Below the pieces are notes generated by a model, which was not told the DNA's origin, did no database searches, and saw only the letters and a list, made by a program, of their open reading frames with translations. From Idiomarina sp. X4 (GTDB lineage Bacteria > Pseudomonadota > Gammaproteobacteria > Enterobacterales > Alteromonadaceae), in assembly GCF_002808045.1 (NCBI RefSeq), contig NZ_CP025000.1, positions 1,612,001 to 1,676,000 of the forward strand: a stretch of DNA of 64,000 nucleotides. The letters are read 5' to 3'. A program made the translations under genes and the position numbers. Below, one piece after another: positions 56,775 through 64,000 of the stretch (positions are counted from its first letter, which is position 1; each line of letters starts with the position of its first letter).

Positions 56775-57779
56775 ATGCCTCAAGACGAGTTTTCTCTCAT
56801 TAACGACTATTTCGCAAATCGCTCCGCTTGTCGGAGCGATGTTGCAATTGGCATTGGTGACGATGGCGCAGTGGTGAAACCTTTGCCTGAGCATGACCTT
56901 GTTGTCGTGACTGATACGTTAGTTGAGGGCGTGCATTTTGATAAAACCACACCACCAAGAGCCATTGGACACAAAGCGGTCGCCGTTAACTTAAGCGATT
57001 TAGCCGCTATGGGCGCCCAACCCAGCTGGATAAGCCTCGCACTCACTTGCCCTAATACTGACAACGACTGGCTAGCAGAATTCAGCAGTGGACTTGACGA
57101 AATTTGTCGTTATTACGATTGTCAGCTTATTGGCGGAGACACCACCAAAGGTCCGCTAACGGTCACCGTAACAGCCCATGGCCAGCTGCCAACCGGAACC
57201 GCCATAAGCCGAAGCGGTGCCAAACCCGGAGATTGGGTTTATGTGAGTGGCTCATTAGGTGATGCAGGGTTAGGCTTAAAAGTAACACAGAATAAAGTCA
57301 GCACCACTGGTCGCCACTTACAGCATGTCATCGAGCGGCTACACTACCCGACGCCAAGAGTTGCAATGGGGCAAGTATTGCGAGGGGTAGCAACGTCGTG
57401 CATTGATGTGTCGGATGGTTTGGTGGCAGACTTAGGGCACCTGCTAAAACAGGCTCAGGTCTCTGCGCAAATTGAGTTAGAAAAGTTGCCACTATCACTA
57501 GCGCTTACGGAAACCCTGGAAGCCAATGAGGCATTAGCGATGGCGCTAACCGCCGGTGATGACTATGAACTTTGTTTTACCTTGCCGGAAGAGCACCGCG
57601 GGCGCATGGAAACGCTGACATCACACTTAAAGACCAAGCCAGTCTGTATTGGCAGAATCGTCAAAGGTGCTGAAGCGAAAATTGACATGCACTATGAAGG
57701 CGAGCCGTGGGAGCTTCCCGGGGGCTATAAGAGCTTTAATCACTTTGCTACAGGCGAACGGGTCAGAGAAGGCGAGTAA
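56775..57779 (+). CDS. thiL: Thiamine-monophosphate kinase
   Basis: Phosphorylates thiamine monophosphate to the active cofactor thiamine pyrophosphate. 334 residues with GIGDDGAVVKP and VVTDTLVEGVHFD (metal sites of the PurM-like fold), AVNLSDLAAMGAQP, LIGGDTTKGP and CIDVSDGLVADLGHLL. The ATG has no strong ribosome site and relies on coupling to nusB. Followed by pgpA after three bases. Confidence 0.96.
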   Translation: MPQDEFSLINDYFANRSACRSDVAIGIGDDGAVVKPLPEHDLVVVTDTLVEGVHFDKTTPPRAIGHKAVAVNLSDLAAMGAQPSWISLALTCPNTDNDWLAEFSSGLDEICRYYDCQLIGGDTTKGPLTVTVTAHGQLPTGTAISRSGAKPGDWVYVSGSLGDAGLGLKVTQNKVSTTGRHLQHVIERLHYPTPRVAMGQVLRGVATSCIDVSDGLVADLGHLLKQAQVSAQIELEKLPLSLALTETLEANEALAMALTAGDDYELCFTLPEEHRGRMETLTSHLKTKPVCIGRIVKGAEAKIDMHYEGEPWELPGGYKSFNHFATGERVREGE

Positions 57780-57782
57780 GTT

Positions 57783-58247
57783 ATGCCGAAACTAAACTGG
57801 TTTAATCCAATACACTGGCTCTCTCTGGGATTTGGCACTGGGTTAGCCCCAAAAGCACCCGGCACCTTCGGCACCTTAGTCGGCATCCCCTTTGTTTATC
57901 TGACTACCCAGCTCACATGGCAATGGCAAATTGGCGTCTTATTAATGGCGACCATTATTGGTGTTTTCCTATGCCAATACACAGCCAAAGCCATGGGTGA
58001 ACATGACCATCCTTCCATTGTATGGGATGAAATAGTCGGCTACGGCTTCGCCATGTTCGCTTTACCCTTCGAAGCCGTTTGGCTCATCGCCGCCTTCATT
58101 CTATTCCGCCTATTCGATATCTGGAAACCCGGCCCCATCGGCTGGTCCGACAAAAAACTCACTGGCGGCACCGGTATCATGATGGACGACGTCATAGCCG
58201 GCATCCTAACCACCGCCATCTTGCATGGCGTAGCCCTGATAGTTTAG
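57783..58247 (+). CDS. pgpA: Phosphatidylglycerophosphatase A
   Basis: Dephosphorylates phosphatidylglycerophosphate to phosphatidylglycerol at the inner membrane. 154 residues with the family motifs GFGTGLAPKAPGTFGTL, DHPSIVWDEIVGYG and FRLFDIWKPGPIGWSDKKLTGGTGIMMDDVIAG, plus three to four membrane segments. Last gene of the ribH-nusB-thiL-pgpA block. Its stop codon lies inside the left arm of the first of two palindromic repeats. Confidence 0.95.
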   Translation: MPKLNWFNPIHWLSLGFGTGLAPKAPGTFGTLVGIPFVYLTTQLTWQWQIGVLLMATIIGVFLCQYTAKAMGEHDHPSIVWDEIVGYGFAMFALPFEAVWLIAAFILFRLFDIWKPGPIGWSDKKLTGGTGIMMDDVIAGILTTAILHGVALIV

Positions 58248-58409
58248 AGAAATAGCTCTTTCGGAAGCGCTGAGGTTACAGAACATCCTTTTGAGGACGC
58301 CCGTAAATACATCCCTGTAGGGCTTGGGCAGCGCCTTCCATGGCGCTGCACACCTCAATAGGATGTCCCGGAACCTTTGAGTGCGCTCCCTTCGATCTAT
58401 TTCTCTAAA
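58243..58409. repeat. Composite palindromic repeat 1 (MITE/REP-like)
   Basis: A 167-base imperfect palindrome. Perfect ends TTTAGAGAAATAG and CTATTTCTCTAAA open arms of about 55 bases that keep pairing with gaps (for example ACATCC-TTGAGG against CCTCAA-GGATGT). The core holds a strong hairpin GCAGCGCC/GGCGCTGC (58328-58349) around TTCCAT and a smaller ACA-TGT hairpin, separated by CTTG. The left end includes the pgpA stop codon. No transposase gene lies within. Together with repeat 2 it fills the gap between pgpA and dxs, and it may also act as a bidirectional terminator. Confidence 0.85.
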
Positions 58410-58435
58410 TTATCAGGCCTAGATGTATGCAAGAA

Positions 58436-58593
58436 GGGGAGGTTGAGCACTTGTAAGCGTTAAGAGTATAGAGCCTCCTCTGGCGGAGTGTCGGAGGCCA
58501 TGGATGGCCTTCGTCAAGTGTTCATGGATGAACTTGTAGCGTCTCCGCCAGAGGAGGCTCTGTGCTCAAGCGAAGCAAGTGAGCAACCTCCCC
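58436..58593. repeat. Composite palindromic repeat 2 (MITE/REP-like), core inverted relative to repeat 1
   Basis: A second, 158-base palindrome. Outer arms GGGGAGGTTGAGCACTTG and CAAGTGAGCAACCTCCCC pair with a few mismatches. An inner perfect 19-base arm (58470-58488) pairs with 58543-58561. The core carries two tandem hairpins with the same loop: GGCCAT-GG-ATGGCC (58496-58509) and GTTCAT-GG-ATGAAC (58520-58533). Reverse-complemented, this core lines up with that of repeat 1 (CATCC, CTTG, TCCATGGC at the same spacing), so the two share an origin despite different arms. Only 26 bases separate them, and nothing else is seen in the gap. Confidence 0.88.
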
Positions 58594-58616
58594 CTCGGCG
58601 CTCGCGTTTCCGCGAT

Positions 58617-60467
58617 CTAGAAAAAGCGGGCTTTGACTTGGGCTTCGATGCCTTTGGCGTCTAGGTTGAGCTCTGCGCGGATTTCGGCTTGGGAGCCGTG
58701 TTTGATGAACTCATCGGGGAGTCCGAGTTGCAGGACAGCAATAGGCAAGCCTTTATCGGCAAGATGCTCGAGCACAGCACTGCCGGCGCCACCCGCGGTC
58801 ACGTTTTCTTCAACGGTGACTAAACTGTCGTGTTTGGCAACCGCGTCTTCAATGGCTTTGGTGTCCAAAGGCTTAACGAAACGCATATCAACAACGCTTG
58901 CGTTTAATGCTTCTGCGGCTTGCATTACCTCTGGTAACAGTGTGCCAAAGTTCAAAAAGGCTATTTTTTCACCGTCACGGACGGTTCTGGCTTTACCGAT
59001 TTTTAATGGTTCAGGGTCTCTCAGTTCGAGTCCAACACCGGCGCCTCTGGGATAGCGAACAGAGGCTGGGCCTTTATACTCATAGCCGGTCGTCAGCATA
59101 TCCAGACACTCTTGCTCGTCACTGGGGGTCATTATGACCATATTCGGTATGCAGCGCATGTAGCTAATGTCGAAAGCCCCCTGGTGGGTTGGGCCGTCGG
59201 CACCAACAATACCCGCTCGATCGATAGCGAATAATACATCTAAATTCTGTAATGCTACGTCGTGAATGAGCTGATCGTAACCACGCTGTAAGAATGTGGA
59301 GTATATGGCGACAACGGGCTTCATGCCGGCAATGGCTAAACCAGCAGCGTAAGTGACGCTGTGCTGCTCAGCGATGGCAACATCAAAGTATTGCTCAGGG
59401 TACGCCTGGGAAAACTCAACCATGCCTGAGCCTTCACGCATGGCTGGGGTTATTGCCATAAGGGAGTTGTCACTTTGTGCAGTGCTACACAGCCACTGAC
59501 CAAAAATATCGGAGTAATTTGGAACGCCCGGCGCCTTTTGCGGCAGCTCTGATGACTTAGGATCAAACTTAGGCACGCCGTGGTAACCAATAGGGTCTTT
59601 TTCTGCGGGCTTATAGCCTTTGCCTTTTTGCGTCACTATATGAAGTAACTGAGGACCTTTCAGGTCTTTCATGTTACGTAGGGTGTCGACCAGCGCATTA
59701 ACATCGTGACCGTCAATGGGCCCTATGTAGTTGAAACCGAGCTCTTCAAAAATGGTCCCCGGCGCCATCATGCCTTTCATATGCTCTTCGGCACGGCTCG
59801 CGAAATGACGAATATGAGGCAGCGGACTCAGCAGTTTCTTGCCACTCTCCCGCAGCGACGTATAAAAACGGCCTGACAATAAGCGAGCAAAATGATGGTT
59901 TAAAGCACCGACGTTCTCCGAAATCGACATATCATTGTCGTTCAGAATAACCAGCATATCCGGTTTTATGTCACCTGCGTGATTCATGGCTTCAAAGGCC
60001 ATACCGGCAGTCATAGCGCCGTCACCGATAATGGAAACCACTTTCTGTTCACGCTTTTGACGCTGTGCGGCCACAGCTAGCCCTAGTGCGGCGGATATCG
60101 ATGTACTCGAGTGGCCAACAGAAAGCACGTCATAGTCGCTTTCTTCACGCCATGGGAAGGGGTGTAACCCGTCCTTTTGGCGAATGCTGTGCAGCTGATC
60201 TTTGCGACCTGTCAGAATCTTGTGCGGGTACGCCTGATGACCAACATCCCAAACCAGCTTATCATTTGGCGTGTGGTACACGTAGTGCAAGGCAACAGTG
60301 AGCTCCACGGTACCTAAACCTGACGCCAGGTGCCCGCTGCTTTGACTCACGGAGGTCAGCAGAAACTGACGAACTTCAGCGCATAGGTCAGTGAGTTGAT
60401 TGGGTGACAGTTCACGCAAATCAGCCGGAGAGTTAATTTTATCGAGTAACGGGTAATTTTGTATCAT
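58617..60467 (-). CDS. dxs: 1-deoxy-D-xylulose-5-phosphate synthase
   Basis: Thiamine-pyrophosphate-dependent first enzyme of the MEP isoprenoid pathway, condensing pyruvate with glyceraldehyde 3-phosphate. 616 residues, close to E. coli (620). Seen are [21 protein letters not shown], the TPP motif [18 protein letters not shown]...NDNDMSIS, the pyrimidine-domain [13 protein letters not shown] and C-terminal [11 protein letters not shown]. Co-transcribed with ispA, four bases upstream. The pathway product feeds ispA. Confidence 0.97.
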   Translation of the reverse strand: MIQNYPLLDKINSPADLRELSPNQLTDLCAEVRQFLLTSVSQSSGHLASGLGTVELTVALHYVYHTPNDKLVWDVGHQAYPHKILTGRKDQLHSIRQKDGLHPFPWREESDYDVLSVGHSSTSISAALGLAVAAQRQKREQKVVSIIGDGAMTAGMAFEAMNHAGDIKPDMLVILNDNDMSISENVGALNHHFARLLSGRFYTSLRESGKKLLSPLPHIRHFASRAEEHMKGMMAPGTIFEELGFNYIGPIDGHDVNALVDTLRNMKDLKGPQLLHIVTQKGKGYKPAEKDPIGYHGVPKFDPKSSELPQKAPGVPNYSDIFGQWLCSTAQSDNSLMAITPAMREGSGMVEFSQAYPEQYFDVAIAEQHSVTYAAGLAIAGMKPVVAIYSTFLQRGYDQLIHDVALQNLDVLFAIDRAGIVGADGPTHQGAFDISYMRCIPNMVIMTPSDEQECLDMLTTGYEYKGPASVRYPRGAGVGLELRDPEPLKIGKARTVRDGEKIAFLNFGTLLPEVMQAAEALNASVVDMRFVKPLDTKAIEDAVAKHDSLVTVEENVTAGGAGSAVLEHLADKGLPIAVLQLGLPDEFIKHGSQAEIRAELNLDAKGIEAQVKARFF

Positions 60468-60471
60468 TCGC

Positions 60472-61359
60472 TCAGTGATCCCGCTTCAGCAGGACATCAG
60501 AAAATTGTTCGAGTTTTGCCGTATTGTAAGGGATATCGGCGAGTGACAGTAGTGCTTTCTCATGTAACGAGTTTAAGTATTGCTGAGCCCCGCCGACACC
60601 TAATAGTTGAACGTACGTTGATTTATCGGCTGCCGTGTCTGACCCTTGGGGCTTACCAAGCAACTCAGTATTGCTTATAACGTCGAGAATATCATCCTGC
60701 ACTTGAAATGCGAGCCCCAAATGGGCCGCAAAGGCTTTAAAATGCGGTTGCCACTTTTGGGCTTTTTCTTCACCACAAAGTACGCCTATTATCGCAGCGG
60801 CTTCAATTAACGCCCCCGTTTTATGCTTGTGCATGTGCTCCAGCTCGGTCTCATTGACATGCTGGCCTGTGGCTTGTAAGTCAATTGCCTGACCGGCGCA
60901 CATACCCGCACTACCGCTGGCACGAGCCAATGCGTTTACCATAGACAACTGGCGGTCTGCATTCAACCCACCTAGCGGGGATTCTGACAACAATTCAAAG
61001 GCGAGTGTCTGCAGAGCGTCACCGGCTAAAATAGCGGTCGCCTCATCAAAGGCTATGTGGCAGGTGGGTTGACCGCGCCTTAGATCGTCATTGTCCATCG
61101 CTGGTAAATCATCGTGAATCAGCGAATACGCATGAATGAGCTCAATCGCCGCTGCAGCGGCTAAAGCGGCATGCTTATCGCCGTGACAAATATCGGCAAT
61201 CGTCATTAATAAATACGGGCGCACGCGTTTCCCACCCAGCAACACACCGTGCTCCATAGCGCGGGTTAATGGTTCATTAATTGAGTGGCGAGACAGCTGT
61301 TTTTGTAAAAACGTGTCGACTTGCTCGCGCACTTCAGCCGTTAATGCATTAATGCTCAC
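60472..61359 (-). CDS. ispA: Farnesyl diphosphate synthase
   Basis: Adds isopentenyl diphosphate to dimethylallyl and geranyl diphosphate to make farnesyl diphosphate. 295 residues with the first Asp-rich motif [14 protein letters not shown], the second DDILD, and GKRVRPYL at the start. It overlaps xseB by four bases and precedes dxs by four bases, giving the common xseB-ispA-dxs operon. Confidence 0.96.
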   Translation of the reverse strand: MSINALTAEVREQVDTFLQKQLSRHSINEPLTRAMEHGVLLGGKRVRPYLLMTIADICHGDKHAALAAAAAIELIHAYSLIHDDLPAMDNDDLRRGQPTCHIAFDEATAILAGDALQTLAFELLSESPLGGLNADRQLSMVNALARASGSAGMCAGQAIDLQATGQHVNETELEHMHKHKTGALIEAAAIIGVLCGEEKAQKWQPHFKAFAAHLGLAFQVQDDILDVISNTELLGKPQGSDTAADKSTYVQLLGVGGAQQYLNSLHEKALLSLADIPYNTAKLEQFSDVLLKRDH

Positions 61360-61592
61360 ATGACTTCTCCGTCATCACTTTCAGAAGAGCCTTCCTGAGC
61401 AGCCATGAGGGTTGTGACTTTTTGCTCGGCCTGTTGCAGTTGTTGTTGGCTGGTACGAGCTAATTGAATGGCTTTTTCGAACTTTTCCAGCGATTTCTCA
61501 AGTGGCAGTTCGCCATGCTCCAGTTCATTAACCAATGACTCTAGCTCTTCTAACGCCTGCTCAAATGAAGGGGCTTTTTGTTGTTCTGACAT
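61356..61592 (-). CDS. xseB: Exodeoxyribonuclease VII small subunit
   Basis: A 78-residue helical protein that joins XseA to form the single-strand-specific exonuclease VII. The motif FEQALEELESLVNELEHGELPLEKSLEKFEKAIQL is diagnostic. First gene of xseB-ispA-dxs, with the last four bases overlapping ispA. Divergent from pomA across about 180 bases, which presumably hold both promoters. I found no convincing boxes there. Confidence 0.95.
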   Translation of the reverse strand: MSEQQKAPSFEQALEELESLVNELEHGELPLEKSLEKFEKAIQLARTSQQQLQQAEQKVTTLMAAQEGSSESDDGEVM

Positions 61593-61772
61593 AGTGCTTC
61601 TTGCGCAATTGTTGTGTGTTAGGGCTAATTATCCGATAAAGAATCCCGAATGTCAGCCGATGATCTCATTATTCCTGTGTAACATAACAAGAAGATGCTT
61701 GTCAGAGCAGCGCTATTGTTTAAGAATGGAGCGTAGCTGAATGGCAAAAAGTGAATTGGGGAGGAGCACTGA

Positions 61773-62540
61773 GTGGATATAGCAACGCTCGTTGGGATAA
61801 TCGGCGCCATTGGCTTCGTTGTCATGGCAATGGTTTTGGGTGGCGATATCAGTTTGTTTATGGATACACGATCGGTATTCATTGTTTTTGGTGGCTCCCT
61901 TTTTATTACACTCGCCAACTTCTCCCTGAGCCAGTTCCTGGGAACCGGTAAGGTCCTTGTAAAAGCCTTCTTTTTCAAAATCGAGCACCCGCAAGAACTT
62001 ATCGATACGGCGGTTGAAATGGCGGACGCCGCGCGTAAAGGTGGATTTTTGGCGTTGGAAGAGGCGGAAATTCCCAACAAGTTTTTTCGTAAAGGTGTCG
62101 ACATGCTGGTCGATGGTCACGACGCAGAAGTCGTAAGAACAACGCTGTCGAAAGACATAAAAATGAGTTTTGCGCGCCATGAAGAAGGCGCTCGTGTTTT
62201 CAAAATTCTGAGCGATGTCGCACCGGCCATGGGTATGATAGGTACGCTTATTGGCTTGGTGGCTATGCTGTCTAATATGGATGACCCTAAAGCCATTGGC
62301 CCGGCCATGGCGGTTGCCTTGTTGACGACACTTTACGGTGCGTTTTTGGCTAACGTTATCGCCATTCCAATCGCTAACAAACTGATGTTGCGTGCCGAGC
62401 AGGAAAAACTGAATCAGCAGTTGGTTCTTGATGCCATACTCGGTATACAAGACGGGCAAAACCCACGTGTCATTGAAGGTATTTTGCGTAACTACCTGGC
62501 TGAATCAAAGCGCGTTGGTGACGGTGACGAGGAAGAGTAA
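61773..62540 (+). CDS. pomA: Flagellar stator protein PomA (MotA family)
   Basis: Subunit of the Na+-driven flagellar stator, which surrounds the rotor and converts ion flow to torque. 255 residues with four membrane helices and the family loop HEEGARVFKILSDVAPAMGMIGTLIGLVAML. The charged cytoplasmic loop that contacts FliG lies in the middle. The start is GTG, with GAGGAG seven bases upstream. Sodium type is inferred from its resemblance to Vibrio PomA and its place between xseB and thiI. Followed by pomB after two bases. Confidence 0.93.
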   Translation: MDIATLVGIIGAIGFVVMAMVLGGDISLFMDTRSVFIVFGGSLFITLANFSLSQFLGTGKVLVKAFFFKIEHPQELIDTAVEMADAARKGGFLALEEAEIPNKFFRKGVDMLVDGHDAEVVRTTLSKDIKMSFARHEEGARVFKILSDVAPAMGMIGTLIGLVAMLSNMDDPKAIGPAMAVALLTTLYGAFLANVIAIPIANKLMLRAEQEKLNQQLVLDAILGIQDGQNPRVIEGILRNYLAESKRVGDGDEEE

Positions 62541-62542
62541 GA

Positions 62543-63481
62543 ATGGCCTCTGAGACAGTAAGAGACGAAGAAGAAGAGTGCGACTGCCCGCCCATCGGCT
62601 TGCCGATGTGGATGGCAACATTCGCCGACTTGATGACGCTGTTGATGTGTTTCTTCGTTTTGCTGTTGGCGTTCTCCGAAATGGACGTGCTGAAGTTTAA
62701 ACAGATAGCCGGTTCGATGAAGTACGCCCTGGGCGTGCAAAATAAAATTGAAGTGAAAGACATACCCAAAGGAACCAGTGTTATCGCTCAGGAATTTCGG
62801 CCTGGTCGGCCTGAGCCAACCCCAATAGAAACCATTCAGCAGCAAACCGTTGAAATGACTCAACAAATGCTCGAGTTTCAGGAAGGACAGTCCGACTTTG
62901 CCGGCGGTCAGCAAACCGAGCGTGGCGGTCAGGAAGCCGATAGTAAAGAAGACGAAAAACAGGCTGAGTCTGAAAATACTGAAGCCATGACTCAGGTTTC
63001 ACAAGAGCTCATGCGCCGTATTGAACAACAGCTCGAGAACGAAATAAAAGCCGGTACTATTGAGCTGGAACAGCACGGTCAGCAAATTATTATTCGCATT
63101 CGTGAACAAGGCTCATTCCCGGAAGGCTCGGCTTTCTTACAGCCGCAATTCCGCCCAATTATTCAGCAAGTCGCGACAGCACTTAAAGAGATTCCGGGCG
63201 AAATTACGATTTCCGGACACAGTGACAATGAGCAAGTTGTGTCAGAGATTTACTCTTCACGCTGGGATCTCTCCAGCAAACGAGCGGTGGCTGTCGCTGA
63301 GGAAATGCTAAAAGTCGATGACTTCAGTGAAGACCGCATGGTGGTTATGGGGTATTCAGACACCAAACCGTTGGTTCCAAATAACTCTGAAGAGAATCGT
63401 CGCCGTAACCGTCGGGTTGAAATATCGGTGATGCAGGGTAAAGCGGCCGAGTCTGAGCAACAGCTTGACGTCATAGACTAA
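62543..63481 (+). CDS. pomB: Flagellar stator protein PomB (MotB family)
   Basis: Stator partner of PomA. 312 residues: one membrane helix (about 22-45) carrying the ion-binding D29 in MATFADLMTLLMCFF, a periplasmic linker rich in Gln and Glu (about 85-150), and a C-terminal OmpA-like peptidoglycan-binding domain (ISGHSDNEQV, WDLSSKRAVAV, GYSDTKPLVPNNSEENRRRNRRVEI). DCPP before the helix is typical of PomB. A hairpin spans its stop codon. Confidence 0.94.
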   Translation: MASETVRDEEEECDCPPIGLPMWMATFADLMTLLMCFFVLLLAFSEMDVLKFKQIAGSMKYALGVQNKIEVKDIPKGTSVIAQEFRPGRPEPTPIETIQQQTVEMTQQMLEFQEGQSDFAGGQQTERGGQEADSKEDEKQAESENTEAMTQVSQELMRRIEQQLENEIKAGTIELEQHGQQIIIRIREQGSFPEGSAFLQPQFRPIIQQVATALKEIPGEITISGHSDNEQVVSEIYSSRWDLSSKRAVAVAEEMLKVDDFSEDRMVVMGYSDTKPLVPNNSEENRRRNRRVEISVMQGKAAESEQQLDVID

Positions 63482-63514
63482 GCGCTGGTTTCTGGCGCTT
63501 AGGACACGTATAAT
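63478..63514 (+). promoter_or_regulatory. Hairpin after pomB and -10 box before thiI
   Basis: CTAAGCGC (63478-63485) pairs with GCGCTTAG (63495-63502) across the pomB stop codon. No T-run follows. Seven bases later a perfect TATAAT (63509-63514) lies 35 bases before the thiI start, without a good -35 box. The pair suggests pomB ends here and thiI has its own promoter. Confidence 0.45.
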
Positions 63515-63548
63515 TGCCGACTTTCTCACAAAGCCAAATGATATTGCT

Positions 63549-64000
63549 ATGAAGTTTGTTGTCCGCCTGCACGCCGAAATCACCATTAAAAGCGCATCGG
63601 TCCGAAAACGCCACGGTAAGGTGTTAACCAATAATTTGCGCAAAATTTTGGCACCGATACATTCATCCATTTATGTTAAGTGGCTGTGGGACCGTATTGA
63701 GGTGGCAGCGGAGACCGATAGCAACGACGCGCGCGACGCGATACGCGAGGCACTGAGACATACTCCGGGAATTTCCTGGTTTGCGGAAGTTATTGAGCAG
63801 CCATTAACGACCTTTGACGATATTGCTGAACTCGTCGGTGAGCACTGGAATCGTCGCCTGCAAGGCAAGAGTTTTGCGGTGCGAGTCAAACGTCAGGGCA
63901 AACACGAATTTAATTCTCAGCAACTTGAACGCTACATCGGTGGCTATCTTTTAAAGCATTCAGAAAACGCTCGTGTGCAATTAACCCGGCCGGATGAAGA
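63549..64000 (+). CDS. thiI: tRNA 4-thiouridine synthase ThiI (3' end beyond the window)
   Basis: Makes 4-thiouridine at tRNA position 8 and supplies sulfur for the thiamine thiazole. Only the first 151 residues are present, against about 480 in E. coli, and no stop codon occurs before the edge. MKFVVRLHAEITIKS, the middle VKWLWDRIEVAAETD and the THUMP-domain end GKSFAVRVKRQGKHEFNSQQLERYIGGYLL match E. coli ThiI closely. The catalytic PP-loop and rhodanese parts are outside the window. Confidence 0.95.
   Translation, partial: MKFVVRLHAEITIKSASVRKRHGKVLTNNLRKILAPIHSSIYVKWLWDRIEVAAETDSNDARDAIREALRHTPGISWFAEVIEQPLTTFDDIAELVGEHWNRRLQGKSFAVRVKRQGKHEFNSQQLERYIGGYLLKHSENARVQLTRPDE

Overview
The window reads as a chromosomal segment of a marine gammaproteobacterium of the Alteromonadales type, most like Idiomarina. 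This rests on gene content and order rather than on any search. Supporting signs are the rpsU-dnaG-rpoD block, yajC-secD-secF, ribH-nusB-thiL-pgpA, dxs-ispA-xseB next to pomA-pomB and thiI, sodium-type flagellar stator genes, and several TonB-dependent receptors. Genes are tightly packed on both strands, and several convergent pairs overlap at their 3' ends. Apart from one frameshifted receptor gene and one repeat-filled gap, I see no prophage, transposase gene, integron or CRISPR array.

Layout. 0-9.5 kb: 3' part of tgt, a membrane Ser/Thr kinase, a PilZ protein, rpsU-dnaG-rpoD, an amidohydrolase and a degenerate sensor-kinase-like protein. 9.5-13 kb: an elongator tRNA-Met with its own promoter, tehB, a c'-type cytochrome, and a TonB receptor gene broken by a frameshift under a Fur-like box. 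13-20 kb: an APC permease, then a minus-strand run of exported alpha/beta hydrolase, kynureninase, YghU-type glutathione enzyme, DUF3750 lipoprotein and an OsmC-YcaO fusion. 20-28.5 kb: small lipoprotein, Mpo1-like protein, persulfide-dioxygenase-like MBL enzyme, an unrecognised 628-residue membrane protein, ChaC, a GGDEF-EAL protein with both active sites decayed, an AI-2E family protein and cfa. 28.5-36.7 kb: glnK-amtB with an upstream NtrC-like palindrome, a cysteine-synthase-family enzyme, glpQ, a GNAT/ATP-grasp pair and the TIGR03546/TIGR03545 pair. 36.7-48 kb: an operon of GntP permease, acyl-CoA ligase and exported MetX-like hydrolase facing a TonB receptor, then the CrbR/CrbS-type two-component pair and a TRIC-family protein. 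48-53 kb: an FHA-AAA+-Fis regulator without the GAFTGA loop, then yajC-secD-secF and yaaA. 53.7-64 kb: DUF3014 protein, acyltransferase, exported GNAT-like protein, ribH-nusB-thiL-pgpA, a 369-bp gap holding two large related palindromic repeats, dxs-ispA-xseB, pomA-pomB and the start of thiI.

How the genes fit together. Housekeeping blocks cover information processing (dnaG, rpoD, rpsU, nusB, tRNA-Met, tgt, thiI), protein export (yajC, secD, secF), isoprenoid/thiamine/riboflavin synthesis (dxs, ispA, thiL, ribH) and motility (pomAB, PilZ). The accessory segments look like amino-acid and acid catabolism (kynurenine; GntP plus acyl-CoA ligase plus CrbSR), nitrogen sensing and redox/thiol defence. 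The usual tgt-yajC-secD-secF neighbourhood is split here by about 49 kb. The inserted segment is bounded by a Ser/Thr kinase on one side and an FHA-domain regulator on the other. I found no single clearly new system. The strongest leads are this split kinase/FHA pair, the composite palindromic repeats, the exported GNAT-like protein, and the CrbSR-linked uptake/catabolism cluster.
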